Below are positions 39,401 through 63,150 of a stretch of DNA of 64,000 bases, piece by piece. The notes below the pieces were generated by a model. That model had not been told where the DNA came from, made no database searches, and worked only from the letters and a program-made list of their open reading frames with translations. Origin of the DNA: Chaunax sp. Z400 (Eukaryota; Chordata; Actinopteri; Lophiiformes; Chaunacidae); contig CM075186.1 of assembly GCA_037577475.1 (NCBI GenBank), forward strand, positions 2,701,501-2,765,500. Reading direction: 5' to 3'. Numbering within the stretch: position 1 is the stretch's first letter; the number at the start of each line of letters is the position of its first letter. The position numbers were made by a program, and so were the translations under genes.

Positions 39401-39688
39401 GAGCGACTCTATAACAGTGAAGGTGGTTTACTGTAGACTAAAAACTCTGCTTCTTCTTCCCCTCCTCCTGCAGGTGCCTTCCTGTTCTGTTGGACTCCCT
39501 TCTTCGTCCTCCACACGATGCGAGCTCGCTGTCAAGACTGTCACGTCCCGCCAGCCCTGATGAGCGTGGTGACGTGGCTCGGCTACGTCAACAGCGCTCT
39601 CAACCCCGTCATCTACACCGTCTTCAACACCGAGTTCAGAAAGTTCTTCAAAAAGTTCCTGCATCGCTGCTGTTCCAAAAGCACCTGA
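27455..39688 (+). CDS. drd4: D4 dopamine receptor
   Basis: Four coding exons, 27455-27691, 30881-30993, 37876-38465 and 39474-39688, give 384 residues with intron positions matching mammalian DRD4. This is a Gi/o-coupled class A receptor for dopamine. Visible: glycosylation sequon NMS at residues 4-6, TM1 CGNLLVC, TM2 LAVADLMLA, ligand-binding Asp99 (MDVMLCTAS), disulphide Cys92 and Cys169, DR-F in place of DRY at the TM3 end (also in human DRD4), TM5 serines 180, 181 and 184 (YSSVCSFF), TM6 FCWTPFF (318-324), TM7 NPVIY (357-361) and C-terminal CysCys (379-380), a likely palmitoylation site. The third cytoplasmic loop has a proline-rich part (PPLASLPPPLPP) but no tandem 16-residue repeat. Start: the first ATG of MAVNMS; the second ATG is four codons on. 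AATAAA is at 39949. Which fish drd4 paralogue it is cannot be decided here. Confidence 0.97.
28285..28470 (+). mobile_element. LINE remnant in drd4 intron 1
   Basis: Sequence such as CAGCAGCTAGACTGTGAAAC, TTTGGCTTCATTGGTTTGCAG and AATGACATACAAAAGTCTG follows the RT C-terminal wording (QNAAARL..., PVLASLHWLP..., YK) of L2/Rex1-like LINEs with frameshifts. Confidence 0.5.
31640..33260 (-). mobile_element. Degenerate non-LTR retrotransposon (RT fragment), split by an insertion
   Basis: On the minus strand 33260-32690 encodes pieces such as SWTATGPDLIHTYWMK and HNDLAAQKTEM. After a foreign insertion, 32006-31640 continues with YNKAYNSMPHTW, QVTIK, GDALSPLL, GLNPLSQIIDKTGY and the active-site block HLLYMDDSKLYA. 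The two parts join in register (WESK then TRQTNLS). The wording fits a fish NeSL/R2-group-like LINE. Stops and frameshifts show that it is dead. Confidence 0.75.
32007..32683 (+). mobile_element. Harbinger-like insertion with a Myb/SANT-like ORF
   Basis: Inserted inside the LINE described at 31640-33260. The ends GGCACCGTTTACGC and, reversed, GGCTATGTTTGCTG are weak inverted repeats. TTA on the right and TCA on the left could be the remains of a 3-bp duplication. The plus-strand frame 32153-32638 contains LLLRVTLDYKASK, DWESCQPKY, TSKLKAISGKHRQEVD and IWGGSP, the pattern of Myb/SANT-like DNA-binding proteins found next to fish DNA transposons. The frame seems shortened at its end. Confidence 0.5.
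35035..35285. mobile_element. hAT-related non-autonomous repeat
   Basis: GGCCCTTTTCCACAGAGGAA, CCAGTTCGGAGCCAGTGCCA and repeated GAACCAGTTCT palindromes are typical of a common fish hAT-derived MITE. The termini are not clean enough to set exact ends. Confidence 0.5.
35335..35670 (-). mobile_element. Second fragment of the same LINE family
   Basis: The plus strand here (CTTCATGATCAGGATTGTCC, GTTGTTAGCATCTCAGTC, CCAGTAGGTGTGGATAATGT) closely matches 32893-33030. The minus-strand frame contains ATGPDIIHTYWLKKLS, the counterpart of ATGPDLIHTYWMK in the other copy. Confidence 0.75.
37411..37793 (-). mobile_element. Non-autonomous hAT-type element (copy 2, inverted)
   Basis: Spans 37419-37785, starting CAGAGGTTCCTAAAG and ending TTTGGGAACCCATG. 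It is flanked by CCATAAGT and CTGTAAGT (6 of 8 match). Read on minus it follows copy 1 at 24895 (GGTGCCAGAGACT, GACCCCCACTATCCC). It ends about 80 bases before drd4 exon 3. Confidence 0.8.
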
Positions 39689-41250
39689 CGAGGACTCTGC
39701 TTCTGCACGGATGGTTTTTAAATGCACAGCAGCTGAAAAGACGATTAAAAGACTGTCGATTTAGCGTCTGTAGTCTTTAATGTTGCCATCGTTTTTCGCC
39801 CTCTGTGAGGTTCATTTTTCGATGTGTGCCGACAGCAAAGTTTGTTTGAGCTTCATGTTTCCTGTGAATAAGCTTCTGAGGTTCAGCAACATAGCTACAT
39901 CATACAACCAAAACAACTTATTTTATACATTGAAATTCATCTTTTCACAATAAAACTTTTCAGCAAAAAAAAAGAAGAAAAAAAAGAAAAAAAGGTTGTG
40001 TGTTTGTGGGGTGATGCAGACAGAACATCTGTGGTACGTGGCTGATTTTGAAGGTTAGTTTTAGCTTCAGAAACTTCTGTTTGGGTACAAATTAACCAGA
40101 TGTTTGGTGCACATTCACCCCTATGCAGAAGTATTCACTGTATATCTACGTAAAGTAACCAATTACACATGTCAGTGCCTGTTCTACTAACGCTACAGTC
40201 ATTCATGTTACCATATTTCCTATAATATGATGAGTTTGCAAATTATGCAACTTTTATTGCCTGAATTAGCCTTTAGGTAGTGCTAAAAAAATAATCACAA
40301 AACCTACAAACTTAAGACTCTTCAGATATTACCTCTGCCAACAACAGTTGGAGGTTATTTGATCACCTCCGTGTGTTTGTTTGTAAGATAGCTCAAAATC
40401 TTTGAGATTTTGTGTGGAGGTGGACCTTGAACCAAGAGTTGATTCAGTTTTGAAGCAGATCCGGGATACCGACACGAATTCTGGATCACTTTTTAACTTT
40501 CTTCAACAATGACAGATTGTTCTTCAACATTGTGCCAATTATCATGAAAATTAATAATTGACCAATCAAAACTCTTGAAGTGTCACCACAATTGGACCTC
40601 GAATCGTAACCTGAGAGATTAAAACCTATATTTGGAAGAGGTCAGTATGTATTGAGTCACAGTGCAGTAACAGAGAGGGGTAGAGACATGACACCTATAT
40701 GTAGCTCATTAAAGTGATTTATGTATCGGTGAAATCATTCTAACGTAGCCTGAAAACTCTTTTCTGATTGTTCAGGTTTGAAAACAATGGCGGTCTGCAT
40801 CTCTAATCTGTGTGGAAGCAGCTTGTGGTGTTATCTATAAAGTATAAGTGTCATATTGAAGGAAAGGTTCACCATTTCTTTCAGTCTGAAAACAACACTG
40901 TTCTCACATGCCCTCGTGTGCATTAAGGTTCAAATGGAGGTGGATGAAATCAATGGAGAGACAGTTGGTTCTTCGTGTACACAACTGCAAGTATCAAACA
41001 AATAGACAACAAAGCTGGAACCACATAGCTTTACACTGTGTCAGAGCTGCTCAGCATCATCTAGAGAGAGTCCAGATTGTCCAGGGTCCCTGCAGAATCT
41101 GGACTTCCACAAAGTCGTCTCAGGGTCATGAAAGTTTGATGATCCTATAAGTCAGAGACGGCAAACGGACGCAGGACTTTAAAAGCTTCTCAGCAGGTTT
41201 TCATCAGAGTCAAAAGAGCTGAAACATCCAAGGATAGATTGACAGCAACA

Positions 41251-41251
<1 letters not shown>

Positions 41252-41320
<69 letters not shown>

Positions 41321-41331
41321 ACACACACACA

Positions 41332-41386
<55 letters not shown>

Positions 41387-41431
41387 ACACACACACACAC
41401 ACACAGGACACACACACACACACACACACAC
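41252..41431. repeat. (CA)n microsatellite with GGACA interruptions
   Basis: About 180 bases of CA repeat interrupted several times by AGGACA or AGACA. Long open frames of Cys-Val or Thr-His across it are artefacts. Confidence 0.97.
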
Positions 41432-41689
41432 TGTGGTGATGCCTGGGACGCCTGGATCCGTCCTCTGCACAGGTGGATGCTGCTTGTGGTGCTATCTAAA
41501 GGTTCACTGTTTCCTTTAGTCCGTCTTAAAAAAAACAATACTCACATGTCCTTATGAGCATTAACCTTCAAAGATGTGATGGTTTTCATTTTCAATAATG
41601 GTTGCGATGGAATAATTGTGCGATGGTAAGAAAGCATCAGATTTTGGAGCGAATGATCCGTGAATATCTGTCAGAGATGGGACTTTTTT

Positions 41690-41960
41690 TTGTTGGCATT
41701 TTTATAAATTAATGATTTAACTACTTGATGGATTTTCATGAAACTTGGAGGCAGAGTGGGGCATATACCAAAAATGGAACCACTGAATTTTGGAGGAGAT
41801 CCAGATAAAGATATGGATTCATGATTTTTTCCCCCCTTTTATACTTAATTTAACAGAATCCTGAGGGCAGTCATTGAGACGGCACGTCTTGATGGAATTT
41901 GGATTAGGGTTTTTAAATTTTGATTTCATCAAAAGGAACTATTGGTCTTGGTGAAGGTAT
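41690..41960 (+). repeat. Degenerate dispersed fish repeat
   Basis: GGATTTTCATGAAACTTGGA, AATTTTGGAGGAGATCCAGA and CTTGGTGAAGGTATGTG match the usual wording of an old interspersed fish element. No coding capacity. Confidence 0.5.
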
Positions 41961-43154
41961 GTGCCCTGAGTGACCTTCTAGTGCCAGCATGTTCTAGGCA
42001 TTAATATGCACACAGGAATCTGCTCCTCTTTAGCTCCACAGTAACATAGAGGGGATCTTGATCTGCAGATGCTCCTCTTCTCAACCCGTATGTCACGGAG
42101 GGGGTGATCAGGATGCTAACCAACCTGGACAGCATCCTGTCCTCCGTCAGGGCTCCTCCAGAGAATCCGGCTCAGTGATGGCAGGGGGAGCTGAGCTGGA
42201 TTCCCTGGAGGCCTACTTTAACTAGGTTGTTGAGCTCGTTAACATCTCTCAGCCTCAGCTTCATCACAGCACACGACGGCAGCGTAGAAGACAACACTGG
42301 GCCACAGAGTGGTCAAATATCTGCAGCATCTTTAACAGAAAGTAGAGCTTGGCTCTGACCCGACTTGTAGAGGTATTCCAAGCCCACCCTGTCCTCCAGG
42401 TCTGAGCTATTTATATGAGTGAACCACCTCAACATCCCCCCCTGGATGGATAAAGGGGTCAGAGGAGGCTTAGTCCTGGGAGGTCAGCAATTCCTCTTGC
42501 AACCTGTCTAAATGGTCATACGAGCACCTAATATTGTTTTAAGACAGACCTGAAAAACGATGAGGCTATCATTTAAACACACACTAAGTAGCCTCATTAA
42601 GTGTAGTAGAGTTAGAAAGAACATTTCTGTTATTAAATATGAGTTATTTAGTTTTAGCAATATTTCCTACCAATTTGTTTATTCTCACACACTTAGTGAT
42701 GTCATGCAGCTCGATATTTAAATTGTCCCTCAGCTCCACCAGAGTTGGTGAAGCACAAAATAAAGTTGACTTCAACTTCGCTGTCAGTGAGCAACAGCAG
42801 ACACTGCACACCCATCACATTGTACCTTGGGTGCAAAGCTAAAATTCCCTGTATGTGCACATACTTGGCCAATAAAGCTGATTCTGATTGGTTATTTCTT
42901 TATTTACGTGCCTCAGCTTCAATGAAGGCAAAAAGGAAAATTCAGGATTAAAATTAAATTAGATTTGATATCACATATAGTCAAAAGTATGTGGACGGCC
43001 AAACTTTAAGTCCATTCATTATATGCTCTGCTTAGTTCTGCTGAGTTCACTGATATGGAGGAGCCAAACCTTAGAAAGATAATCCTTATAATGAACTATT
43101 TTTTTGTTGTATTTGAACGCCCCATGTGGCCAGAATGATAAACAGCCCCATTGA

Positions 43155-43373
43155 TGACGTCACCGTCATTAGCACCAGCTGTGAAGTTCCTACAGTTTGC
43201 AGCTTCAGGACGCCAAGAGCAGAAAGAGTTTATCAACGGGTTTTTTTAGTTTTTTTTTTAAAATTGTGTTTATTTAATTACGTCATAACCTGTTAGTTTG
43301 CGGTCATATTACCGTCATACCGTAGTATGAATATCCGTCATCCTCCACCGGACTGCATTGACATCAAGCCGTG
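43155..43373 (+). promoter_or_regulatory. CRE palindrome and candidate first exon
   Basis: A perfect TGACGTCA lies at 43155-43162. About 165 bases on, an ATG at 43327 opens a 15-codon frame (NIRHPPPDC...) that meets a good donor, GTGAGTAAC, near 43371. No downstream partner exon was found before deaf1, which is on the opposite strand. Function unknown; this could be chance. Confidence 0.2.
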
Positions 43374-44745
43374 AGTAACCGACTGATTGAATGTAGCTTA
43401 AAGTAACCTTGTTGTGTTCGTCTAATGTCGATAGAAGTCTGGCTAAATGAAATTAAGAAGGAATGAAGGAAGCCATAATACAGAACATCTTTAACAGAAG
43501 GATTTGGAATTAATGCATAAAAATACTAGAATTACTGCCTCGTGGTTTTATGCCTCTGTAAACAGGCTGTGTAGGATTTTAATAACATGTAATGAGTGTA
43601 GTTCTTAGGGAATAACAGATATTCATACAATAATACATTTCCTATGAGACGTTTGTGTGCATGTGTATGATGTCACAGAGAATTTTGCACACCAAATTTT
43701 TAATCTGTTAATCCTTGAATCCAAGTGGACGCTGATGCCAGATGTATAAAAAAATACTTTATTGGAAATAAGCCTTTAAAACCAAGTAAAGACCAGAGTA
43801 AAGACAAAATACAATATAACAAAGGTGATATCTAGTATCACATCTCAATAACCTTTTAATAGCAATTGGCCAGCTGTAAAATGAAAAGCCATGTTGGTAA
43901 ATAATTTCCAGTGTGAGTGACATTAAACTAAAAATAAAATGTACAAACTGTCCTGAACTTTCTGCAGGGCCACACCTCAAATCCGTCACATAAACATCTA
44001 AATCAATCTGAACAATCTGATTGGCTGAGAGGCATCAGTGTGTCTGACAGGGTTTTCCAAACATCATCCACTGTGAGCACACAGAAATAAAAATAAATGC
44101 CAGCCTACCATGAACAGCGACAACACATAGCTCATCTGTAAGTATTGGACAGGGTGGGGAGGGGTTAATTTAATCATAGCTTTTTTATTTTATGGATGAG
44201 TTTGACCTTTATTTATCCTGGACGGTCTCTGGAGAATTAGATCTGTTCATCAGGAGTTCAGAGGGCAGAAAAATAATGTCTCATAAAAGGACACAGAGAT
44301 ATCAGTTACAGCTGGAAGATGAGGGATAAAACGCCTCATTATGGTGAGTGACAAAAAGAATTCAGGAAATTAATTAAGAAAATAATTGACAGATTAATCT
44401 ATAATGAAAATTGCATGAACATTTTTATTATGTCTTATCTTATCTTCTCCTACTCGACAAAATATCAAAATAAACTGGTGGTGAATTAATTTTTCATAAT
44501 TATTGAACTACTAATTAAGTTCCGATCCTTCATGTGCCGCTCAGTGGGACTAATGATGAATGAACACCCAACATCTCTACAAATATAAAGTCAGTGCATT
44601 TTTTTACTGTTCAAGTCTCAGGAGATCGTTTTGGTCACAGTTAAAGTTCCAGAAGGAGTTTTCAGAACAAGAGGTCAAGAAAAATCCTCCCCTTCGCCCA
44701 CATAAGTACTTCCTGTCAGATGACAGGAGCCTGCTGCACCTCCAT

Positions 44746-56130
<11,385 letters not shown>

Positions 56131-56430
56131 TCTACCATAGAACGACAAGAGCCGAATGTGAACGAGTAGCCGCGGGGCAGAGCGGGGTCCGAACGCAGCC
56201 GAGTTTGGCACGAACCGGAGAAGAACCGCGAACACGGAACCGATAATCGACAGAAATCAACAATACTTTTTACGAAATCAACGAAAACGACACCGAATCA
56301 GGCGAACACCTCCGGAGAGAGAACGGCCTCTCGGCTGTTTGTTTTCACCAGGAAAGGCTTGAAGCGGAGATTACCGGAAGAACACGAGAGGTTCCGAAGC
56401 GACCGAAACACAACAAAGGGGCCGAAATGA

Positions 56431-58209
56431 AGAACATGATTACAGTTATCACATCATCTCAATCCTAACCATTTATTGTTATTCACTTTAATATAGATTT
56501 GTACAACATGTTAACTTCATATATTCTTTTAGAAACCTGGCTATATTTACATATTCTGATGTAAAAACTCCAGCACTGCAGGGAAGATAAATTCATATTG
56601 AAAATAATTAACTAGTTTCCAGTCTGTATGCTTTTAAGTGAATACATCACAGTGAAAAAAATGCGTAATGCTTGTGAGACCATCACATATGACAGATAGT
56701 AGTAAATGAAAAATAAATAAATATAAATAAATAACTAAATATTTAATCTATTCACCAAAATCAAATGTTTGACATCTACCTGTTCTAGCAGCTAATTTAG
56801 GTTGAAGGTTCTTATAAAATGAGTTACACCACTGTCTGCGTATTTTTATTTTTATTGGATTTTTCATGATATGGGCAAAATATTTTTTTTCAAAGTCATA
56901 TCTCTCAAAAGTGATCCAGAATTTGCATCCATACCCGGATCTGCCTCAAAACTTACTTCACTCTTCCAAAGCCCAAGATCCACCTCTACCAAAATTTTTT
57001 TTTTATAAAATCACCAAATCTGTTTTCAACTTTTTGAGATATCTTACAGACAAACATTTAAACAAATCTTTCAATAATTGTTTGCTGCTATATTAATATT
57101 CAAAACCACATATATTTAACCTTTAAGTTAATCAGATTTTCAGTTTGCTTTTTATTTGATTAAAAGATGTCTTTAAATTGACTTTATTAAAAAAAAAGAT
57201 TTCTTTGCACGATCATCTGCACTTTAATGCAATTTTTGTTTTCAAAATTAAACTACAGAGTAAAATAATCCTACATGAGTTCATTATGACAGAGATTGCA
57301 CCGTTGTAACAATCTGATGTTATCCTTAATTAAACTTAATTCTCTAGATTCTGTCCTGCTAACATTAGAATTAGTAATAAGAGGTAAAAAAAAAACTAAA
57401 AAAACATTTGCACTCGGTGAGTGCAACGTACTGTAGGCCTAATGATAATTAGTGATACTTCTGGTTTCTGAATGACTGTTTTCTGTTTCCCTGTTGAAAC
57501 ACAGCCAGAAAACTGGATCCCTGACACTGACGACTAGATCATATGGATCACTGCAGGTCCTCATCCAGCATTAAAATGCAGAGGATATTACTGCGTGTGG
57601 CTCGCTCTGTGCTGACTGTGTGTGACCACTGGGAGGCAGCTCACACACACACATACACAGACCAGACTGAGGAGCTGATCCCAGGTCAACCTGCCCAGTT
57701 TTGACTGATCCAATTCACCCAGAATTAAATGATCACAGAATTAAATTACCTTGATGAGATGATTGAACATTTGATCAGTGACTGTGTTGGATTTACTCAC
57801 CGTGAAAGTGCTGCTGTGGTATCCATGGGGGTCAAAGGTCATGCTGCCTCAGCGGGAAATCACTGTAATGCAAATGTGAAACAGCGATATCACTGTTTTT
57901 GTGTGTGTGTGTGTGTTCACTTAATCCTCTGTGTCTCTGTGCACTGTAATCCACCTGTGTGAGTGCCACCTGACGTCACACTGCAGGGGGGGGGGAAGTG
58001 TGCATGATGTGCATGATGTTCACCAGGGTGTTGTCTTGGTGGTTGCTCCCTTGCTCCCATCTCCTTGGACCTGGTGTGTGTCCCTCCCAGCAGGACGAGA
58101 TGCAGCAGCAGCAGCAGCAGCAGCAGATGTAGTAGTCATGGTATGTGCTGACCCAGTCTGTGCATCACTGGTGTGTGTGTGTTGTTCCCAGCAGGAGGAG
58201 CTGCAGCAG

Positions 58210-58247
<38 letters not shown>

Positions 58248-60333
58248 CCCTCACTGAAGCCACAGATTGTCTAATTAGATTAAGCAAGGCTTTCCACAGA
58301 TAATCATTTAGCCTGCTCCTGTTTTTCCCCTCTGATGGAGCGCTACTTGTGACTGCGAGCTCGCTTGAAGGTCAGACTGAATTTGTGACAAACGGGACTG
58401 GTTTGGGTGGTGAACTTGGTGTTCTCGCAGCAGGTCTGCAGACTGCCGGCTGAGGAGCTGTGGCCGGGTGATGGGCTGTTCCTGGAGCTGTGAGTGTGAC
58501 GCCGCTCAGAGTAATCGGACTGCTAATAATACCCGCTGCTGCTAACAGGAGGCGATGGGGGAAGTTTCTGTAAGTAAAGCCTTTCTTCTCAGTGTGAACA
58601 TTTAAAGCAAACCATAGGGTTTTATCAGAAGATGCTATCTCTGAATGTTTGCTCTTATTTCAAAAAGCCTGAATATTTCAAAAGTGTGGAGGAACGGCTG
58701 CAAAGTTTATTCAGATGTTTCACACAGACACAGTTTGCATTGTTTTTATGTACTGCTGTGATTTATTAGTCCATTAGTAATGGATTAATATAGAAATGTC
58801 TCAGATAAAAATCGAAACTGTCTTGTTGCATTCTCTCTAACGTGGAGATTTTCTGCCCTTTAGTGAACTGAGTCTCTTTCCGTTTTTTGAAGCTCTGTGA
58901 TGACTTGTGTTCAGCTCCTCTTCCTCTTCCTCTCCCTCAGCCTTAAACAGGCTGCTGCTGCTTCTCCCTTGCTCAGATTAAGCCTCGGCTGACTGATTGA
59001 CACAGATTACAGCTAAAGGCACAGAGGTCGCCACCTCTGAAGAACAAATATAAAGGCTTTCAGTTCACACACCAATGCTTCTACAACACACACAGATCTA
59101 TCTATTTCTGCCGCTGGACGGAGGTTTAATGATGTCCGTCTGCTCCACGGTTACCTGGTTGATTCAGGGCTTTTCATGCATGTAGACAGTCAGTAACTGG
59201 GATGAGTGATGATGTGCTGGGCTGTGCTCAGAGCTGGGATGGGTCAGATATGGATTCATTCTTCTATCACTCCTTATATTAATGGACAAATACAACGTTT
59301 CACACCTCAGTTCAACAAAGCTTATTTAGCAACATGAAAAGCTGATTTAATTCTAATTTAATCCATTTCTTTGCTAACTTCCTAGATCAATGGTCTGGGC
59401 ATCGTATCCTGACGATGTGACCTTTTGTCGTATTGTCTTACAGCCATTTGTTGTTTGTCATTTGTGATCCAGAGCTTGTTGGAGTTTAAACATTTAAAAA
59501 AATCATTTTTGAGTATTTACACATTTCTTTAACTGATGTATTTTGCTTGTATTTGTCATATGATGATATGTGTACTTTATATTGACAATGGCAGAATATT
59601 GGTGATAATGACTTCAAGCAGCCAAGATTTTGTAAATCAAACTGATCAAAATCAAAGATCCCTAATCGTAACTCCACCCTCCACAAGAAATCTTCCACTA
59701 ACCACTAAAGAAATGTCATTTTCAGGTTATCATTACTATTTTAAACATTTTTACATTTTATTCATCTAACTGTTCTACGTTCTACTCGTCCACATCACTG
59801 TCAATATTACTTTTCTATTTCTTTCTCAGCTTATTTAACTTTATCTCATTTCTGTTGTTATTCTATTTGGCACTGCTTCTTGCATTTACTCCTTATACAC
59901 TTTATATTTTTATTCTTTACATCTATTCAATACTGTTTTTTATTCTCTTATTGTATTGTTTTATTACCATAATTTGGGAATTTATCTCATCTCATCTCAT
60001 CATCTTATCTTTAATTATATTATCAGTAAATTAAAAAATAAAGTATTAAAGTAATTCTCATGTGTAGTTTGTAGGTAATCAGAGTAAAAAAAAAAAAAAA
60101 CATTCCCTGAGACAAAACCAAGAAATAGCCTTGCTGTCCCAACACGCCCTCTGTGTGGTAATATTTCTATATCCCCCCCCCATAGAGTTACTCATATATT
60201 TCCCTCTGATATGACCTCCCTCTCTCTCCCACTGACAGTCTCAGAGTCCCCGTCAGGCCAGAGCTGCAACCTGGGCTACCCTCTGAGTCTGCGTTTTTGG
60301 GAAGGCCACTGTCGAGTCCCAGAGGAAGGAGAC
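56431..60333. other. Intergenic region and presumed 5' portion of the calcium-pump gene
   Basis: AT-rich at first, with a degenerate repeat at 56820-57065, then GC-richer from about 57950. Contains a (CAG)n run at 58097-58126 and a (TC)n run at 58214-58244. A possible 5'UTR exon ends at 58569 before GTAAGTAAAG. Confidence 0.5.
58300..58569 (+). other. Candidate 5'UTR exon of the ATP2B gene
   Basis: GC-rich sequence ending in the strong donor GTAAGTAAAG at 58570. The next good acceptor on this strand before a recognised exon is at 60238 (CACTGACAG). Only the splice signal supports it; the left boundary is unknown. Confidence 0.3.
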
Positions 60334-60529
60334 ATGGCCAACAACTCTTTTCGTGGGTCCAAACATGGTCGGCGTGGCGAGGCCAACCACGAAGCGGAGT
60401 TCAGCTGCTCGCTGCAGGAGCTGCGCTTGTTAATGGAGCTGAGAGGAGCAGAGTCGCTGCCCAGGATCCAGGAGTCATATGGAGACGTTAACGGACTGTG
60501 TGCCAGACTGAGGACGTCACCTGTGGATG
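60334..60529 (+). CDS. Plasma-membrane Ca2+-transporting ATPase (ATP2B/PMCA), first coding exon
   Basis: The exon runs from an acceptor at 60238 to a donor at 60530 (GATG then GTAAAT). Coding starts at the ATG of MANNS (60334) and covers 65 codons plus one base. The N-terminus matches the PMCA family: MANNS, EANH, a LQELRLLMELRGAESL block, RIQESYGDVNGLCARLRTSP and VDG. PMCA pumps export calcium across the plasma membrane; this exon encodes the cytosolic tail before the first membrane helix. The usual MGD before MANNS is EGD here, so translation should begin at MANNS. The rest of the gene lies beyond 64000, making the next intron longer than 3.4 kb. EANH and IQESYGDV recall ATP2B1, but the exact paralogue is not certain. 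Confidence 0.93.
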
Positions 60530-62934
60530 GTAAATATCGTTGAGTTCATTTTGTGCTTGTATACAGGTTTTATTACACAAAAATGATCTTTATCACTTAC
60601 AATGACACTTAAAGCAATGAAAATAGAACAGGACATATTTCTGATATTTTTAAAAATCAGTAAAATGTATGATAACGCCAGCTTTCATACCATGGCATGC
60701 TGTGAAATTGGTAGTTTGTTATTTTCCGTCAGAGCCTCTCTGGTGACGTTTTAGTTTCCTTCACCAGTGACTCACAAACCCTCCCCTCTGGCGTGGACAT
60801 CATTAAAACAATGGAGGACATATTGGGCTTATTTTGGCTCGAGGGACTGTTGACTGGTCAAAGTCAGCCGTGACCTGCAGCCTCTGATGATCGTGTTCTG
60901 CTCTCTGTCAGCTTCAGGACCACATGAGACACACACAGTGTGTCCCAGTCTGCAAATATGAATACATTAAATGTGTAGAAGAAGTCACAGCAGCAAGGAC
61001 AGGATTGGTTTATTCTGGAACGCAGTCGTCTTAGTGGATGCCTTTAATTAGGGGATGTATTGATCATTTGATCAATCAGTTATTAGGCAGATATGACAGG
61101 TCCACATCAAATGATGTGTTTTTATTCATTCAGTGTTTCTGATCTCAGCTGCATTTATTTCATCTCAGTTTGTTGTGATTTCATCAGATCTGCTCGTTTT
61201 TCACCATCAGTGTGTTTTCATGTGAAAACAGTGGGAGGCCTTTACACTGAATCCAGAGGTGGGACAGTTCCAGTCGTTTAATTAAGTTATTCATCAAAAG
61301 TTAACTGAATATAATTTTATATTTATATATTTATTTGCATTTAAAAAAAATACTTTTTAATTATTTTTTTCAAAAAGAAGGTTTAGGAATTTTCCCCCTC
61401 ACTCTCAGGAGGTCGTTTTGAAACACTGCATGGATTAAATGCATGTCATTATATTTCAAAAAGCTTAATGAAGGTGAGAATGTGTTTTATATCAGTTACT
61501 TTGACTCAGGACTGGCCGATATGACTTCTAATCATTATCATGATTGCTTCATATTTTTACTTCATTCTGATTAATGAATAATGATTTTTTTTTTTACACT
61601 TCCTGCAAAGTTCTGTGACAAGTTCTGTATAGTAAATACGCTGAACTACTAAAGCTGGCATGTTTTTTTGCACTTATGTCATCCGTGCTGCTTTGCATGC
61701 CCCTTAGTTTTAAGTTGGACAGGATTGAGGCGCGTGACTGAACATGACATCATTTTTTTTTTCTTCTTAAGGACACTTCATGAGTGCATTGATCCAAACT
61801 GCTGTTGGGTCTCCAGTGTAGATATGAATTCAAGCTAAGGGCAGTAGTTTAATTGAATAAGTTCCATTAAAGTGCATCAACCTCTGTGGGTGTCTCCAAA
61901 TGTCTGTTCTGGTTCAAAATGAGCTGGGTGATATAAATATGAGGGTGTAACCATTAATACATAAACACTAATTAAGTCCCATTCCTGACTGAATAACCCT
62001 GAAACAGCTGTTCCAATCACTGTAATCATGGCCACAATCTCCACAAAGGAAGCAAATATCTGCAGTATTGCTACACGTATTTATTTGGCACTTGTTAATG
62101 ATGTCATCAAAGTGGTAACGAGCGCCTTTACACCACAAACAGACACGGCTCCGAGTCAAACATTCAGTTTCCACCAAAATACCAACATTTTGTTTTGTGT
62201 CCATTTTAATAAAGCTTAAAGAGCCCACAGGTGGACAAAGTCCAGGAAACACCAAACTGGAGTCATGAAATTTGGACCCTTAATCTAAAGCAAACCATCA
62301 TTTGACTGTTTGCAGACCAGCATGAAATGAAAACGTTCCATTTCAATTTGTCTGAAAACTTTGTCACCTTTTCAACAAAGATAAAAACCTACAAAAGCAA
62401 CCATGTAATATGTGGGTGTACAAAGATTCATTTAAGGACACAGATGACCTCTGTTTCTCACACTCTCAGTCTTTTGCCTTTTTTTCGGTGACCCGATGAC
62501 TGCAGGCTTTGACAGAACACTGAGCTGCTCTTTAAATTAACATCCTGTTGTTTGTATATTTCTGCACTTTTTCCAAATCAAAAAGGATATTTCCTCTGAT
62601 TTGTGTTCATCCCTCACGGCTCATCCCCAAGTCAGAGGTGTATTCGCTCGACCTTTCTTACAAACAGTGCACTGAAAAAAAAAGTAAATGCTGCATGTTT
62701 TAATCTTGTTTATCTCATAATGGGTTGATGAATCCTTGTTGAATTTCCTTAATTTTTTTTATATCAAGTGGTCATTTTATCTGGATCTAAATACATTTTT
62801 TAGATTGAGTTTACTTATATTTTTAAGTTGAATGTGCTTATTATTGATTTATTATTTAATGTTCTGTCTTTGATTAAAGTAAATTGATTTCACTCAAGTA
62901 AAAGTAAAAAAATGATGTTCAATGATTCATTTCC

Positions 62935-63150
62935 ACAGTCCTGTCTACAGATGTGCAGAAACTTTCTGCTGGAGGCAGCAGGTTTTTTTTAGCCACTGTT
63001 GCCTCAGATCAAGAAGGTTCTGGGTTTGAATCCTGCAGAGTTTGCATGTTCTCCCTACTGTATGTCTGTGTGGGTTCCCCTGTGTTCTCCAGCTTCTTCC
63101 ACCAGTCCACAAATATGCAATATGGGTGAAGAGGTGACTCTAAATGTAGC
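62935..63150 (+). repeat. Fish interspersed repeat (GTTGCCTCA...GAAGGTTCTGGGTTTGAAT type)
   Basis: Has ACTGTTGCCTCAGATCAAGA, GGTTCTGGGTTTGAATCCTG, GAGTTTGCATGTTCTCCCTA and AGAGGTGACTCTAAATGT in the standard order of one of the most common fish repeats. The GGTTTGAATCC resembles a B box. Confidence 0.65.

Larger units (their letters stand above)
39689..44745. other. Spacer between drd4 and deaf1
   Basis: Holds the drd4 3'UTR (poly(A) signal at 39949), a large CA microsatellite, degenerate repeats at 40335-40500 and 41690-41960, and a CRE-bearing candidate start site near 43155-43373. The deaf1 3'UTR presumably extends leftward from 44745; TTTATT on the plus strand at 44208 or 43758 could be its poly(A) signal. 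No further gene was recognised. Confidence 0.6.

Noticed and set aside
39428..39780. Overlapping frames around drd4 exon 4
   Set aside because: Out-of-frame shadows of the conserved TM6-TM7 exon at 39474-39688.
41179..41538. Long Cys-Val and Thr-His frames
   Set aside because: Microsatellite artefacts.
60211..60333. Upstream ATG (MTSLSL...) as the start of the calcium pump
   Set aside because: It precedes the splice acceptor at 60238 and encodes nothing like the PMCA N-terminus; the MANNS start at 60334 fits the family.
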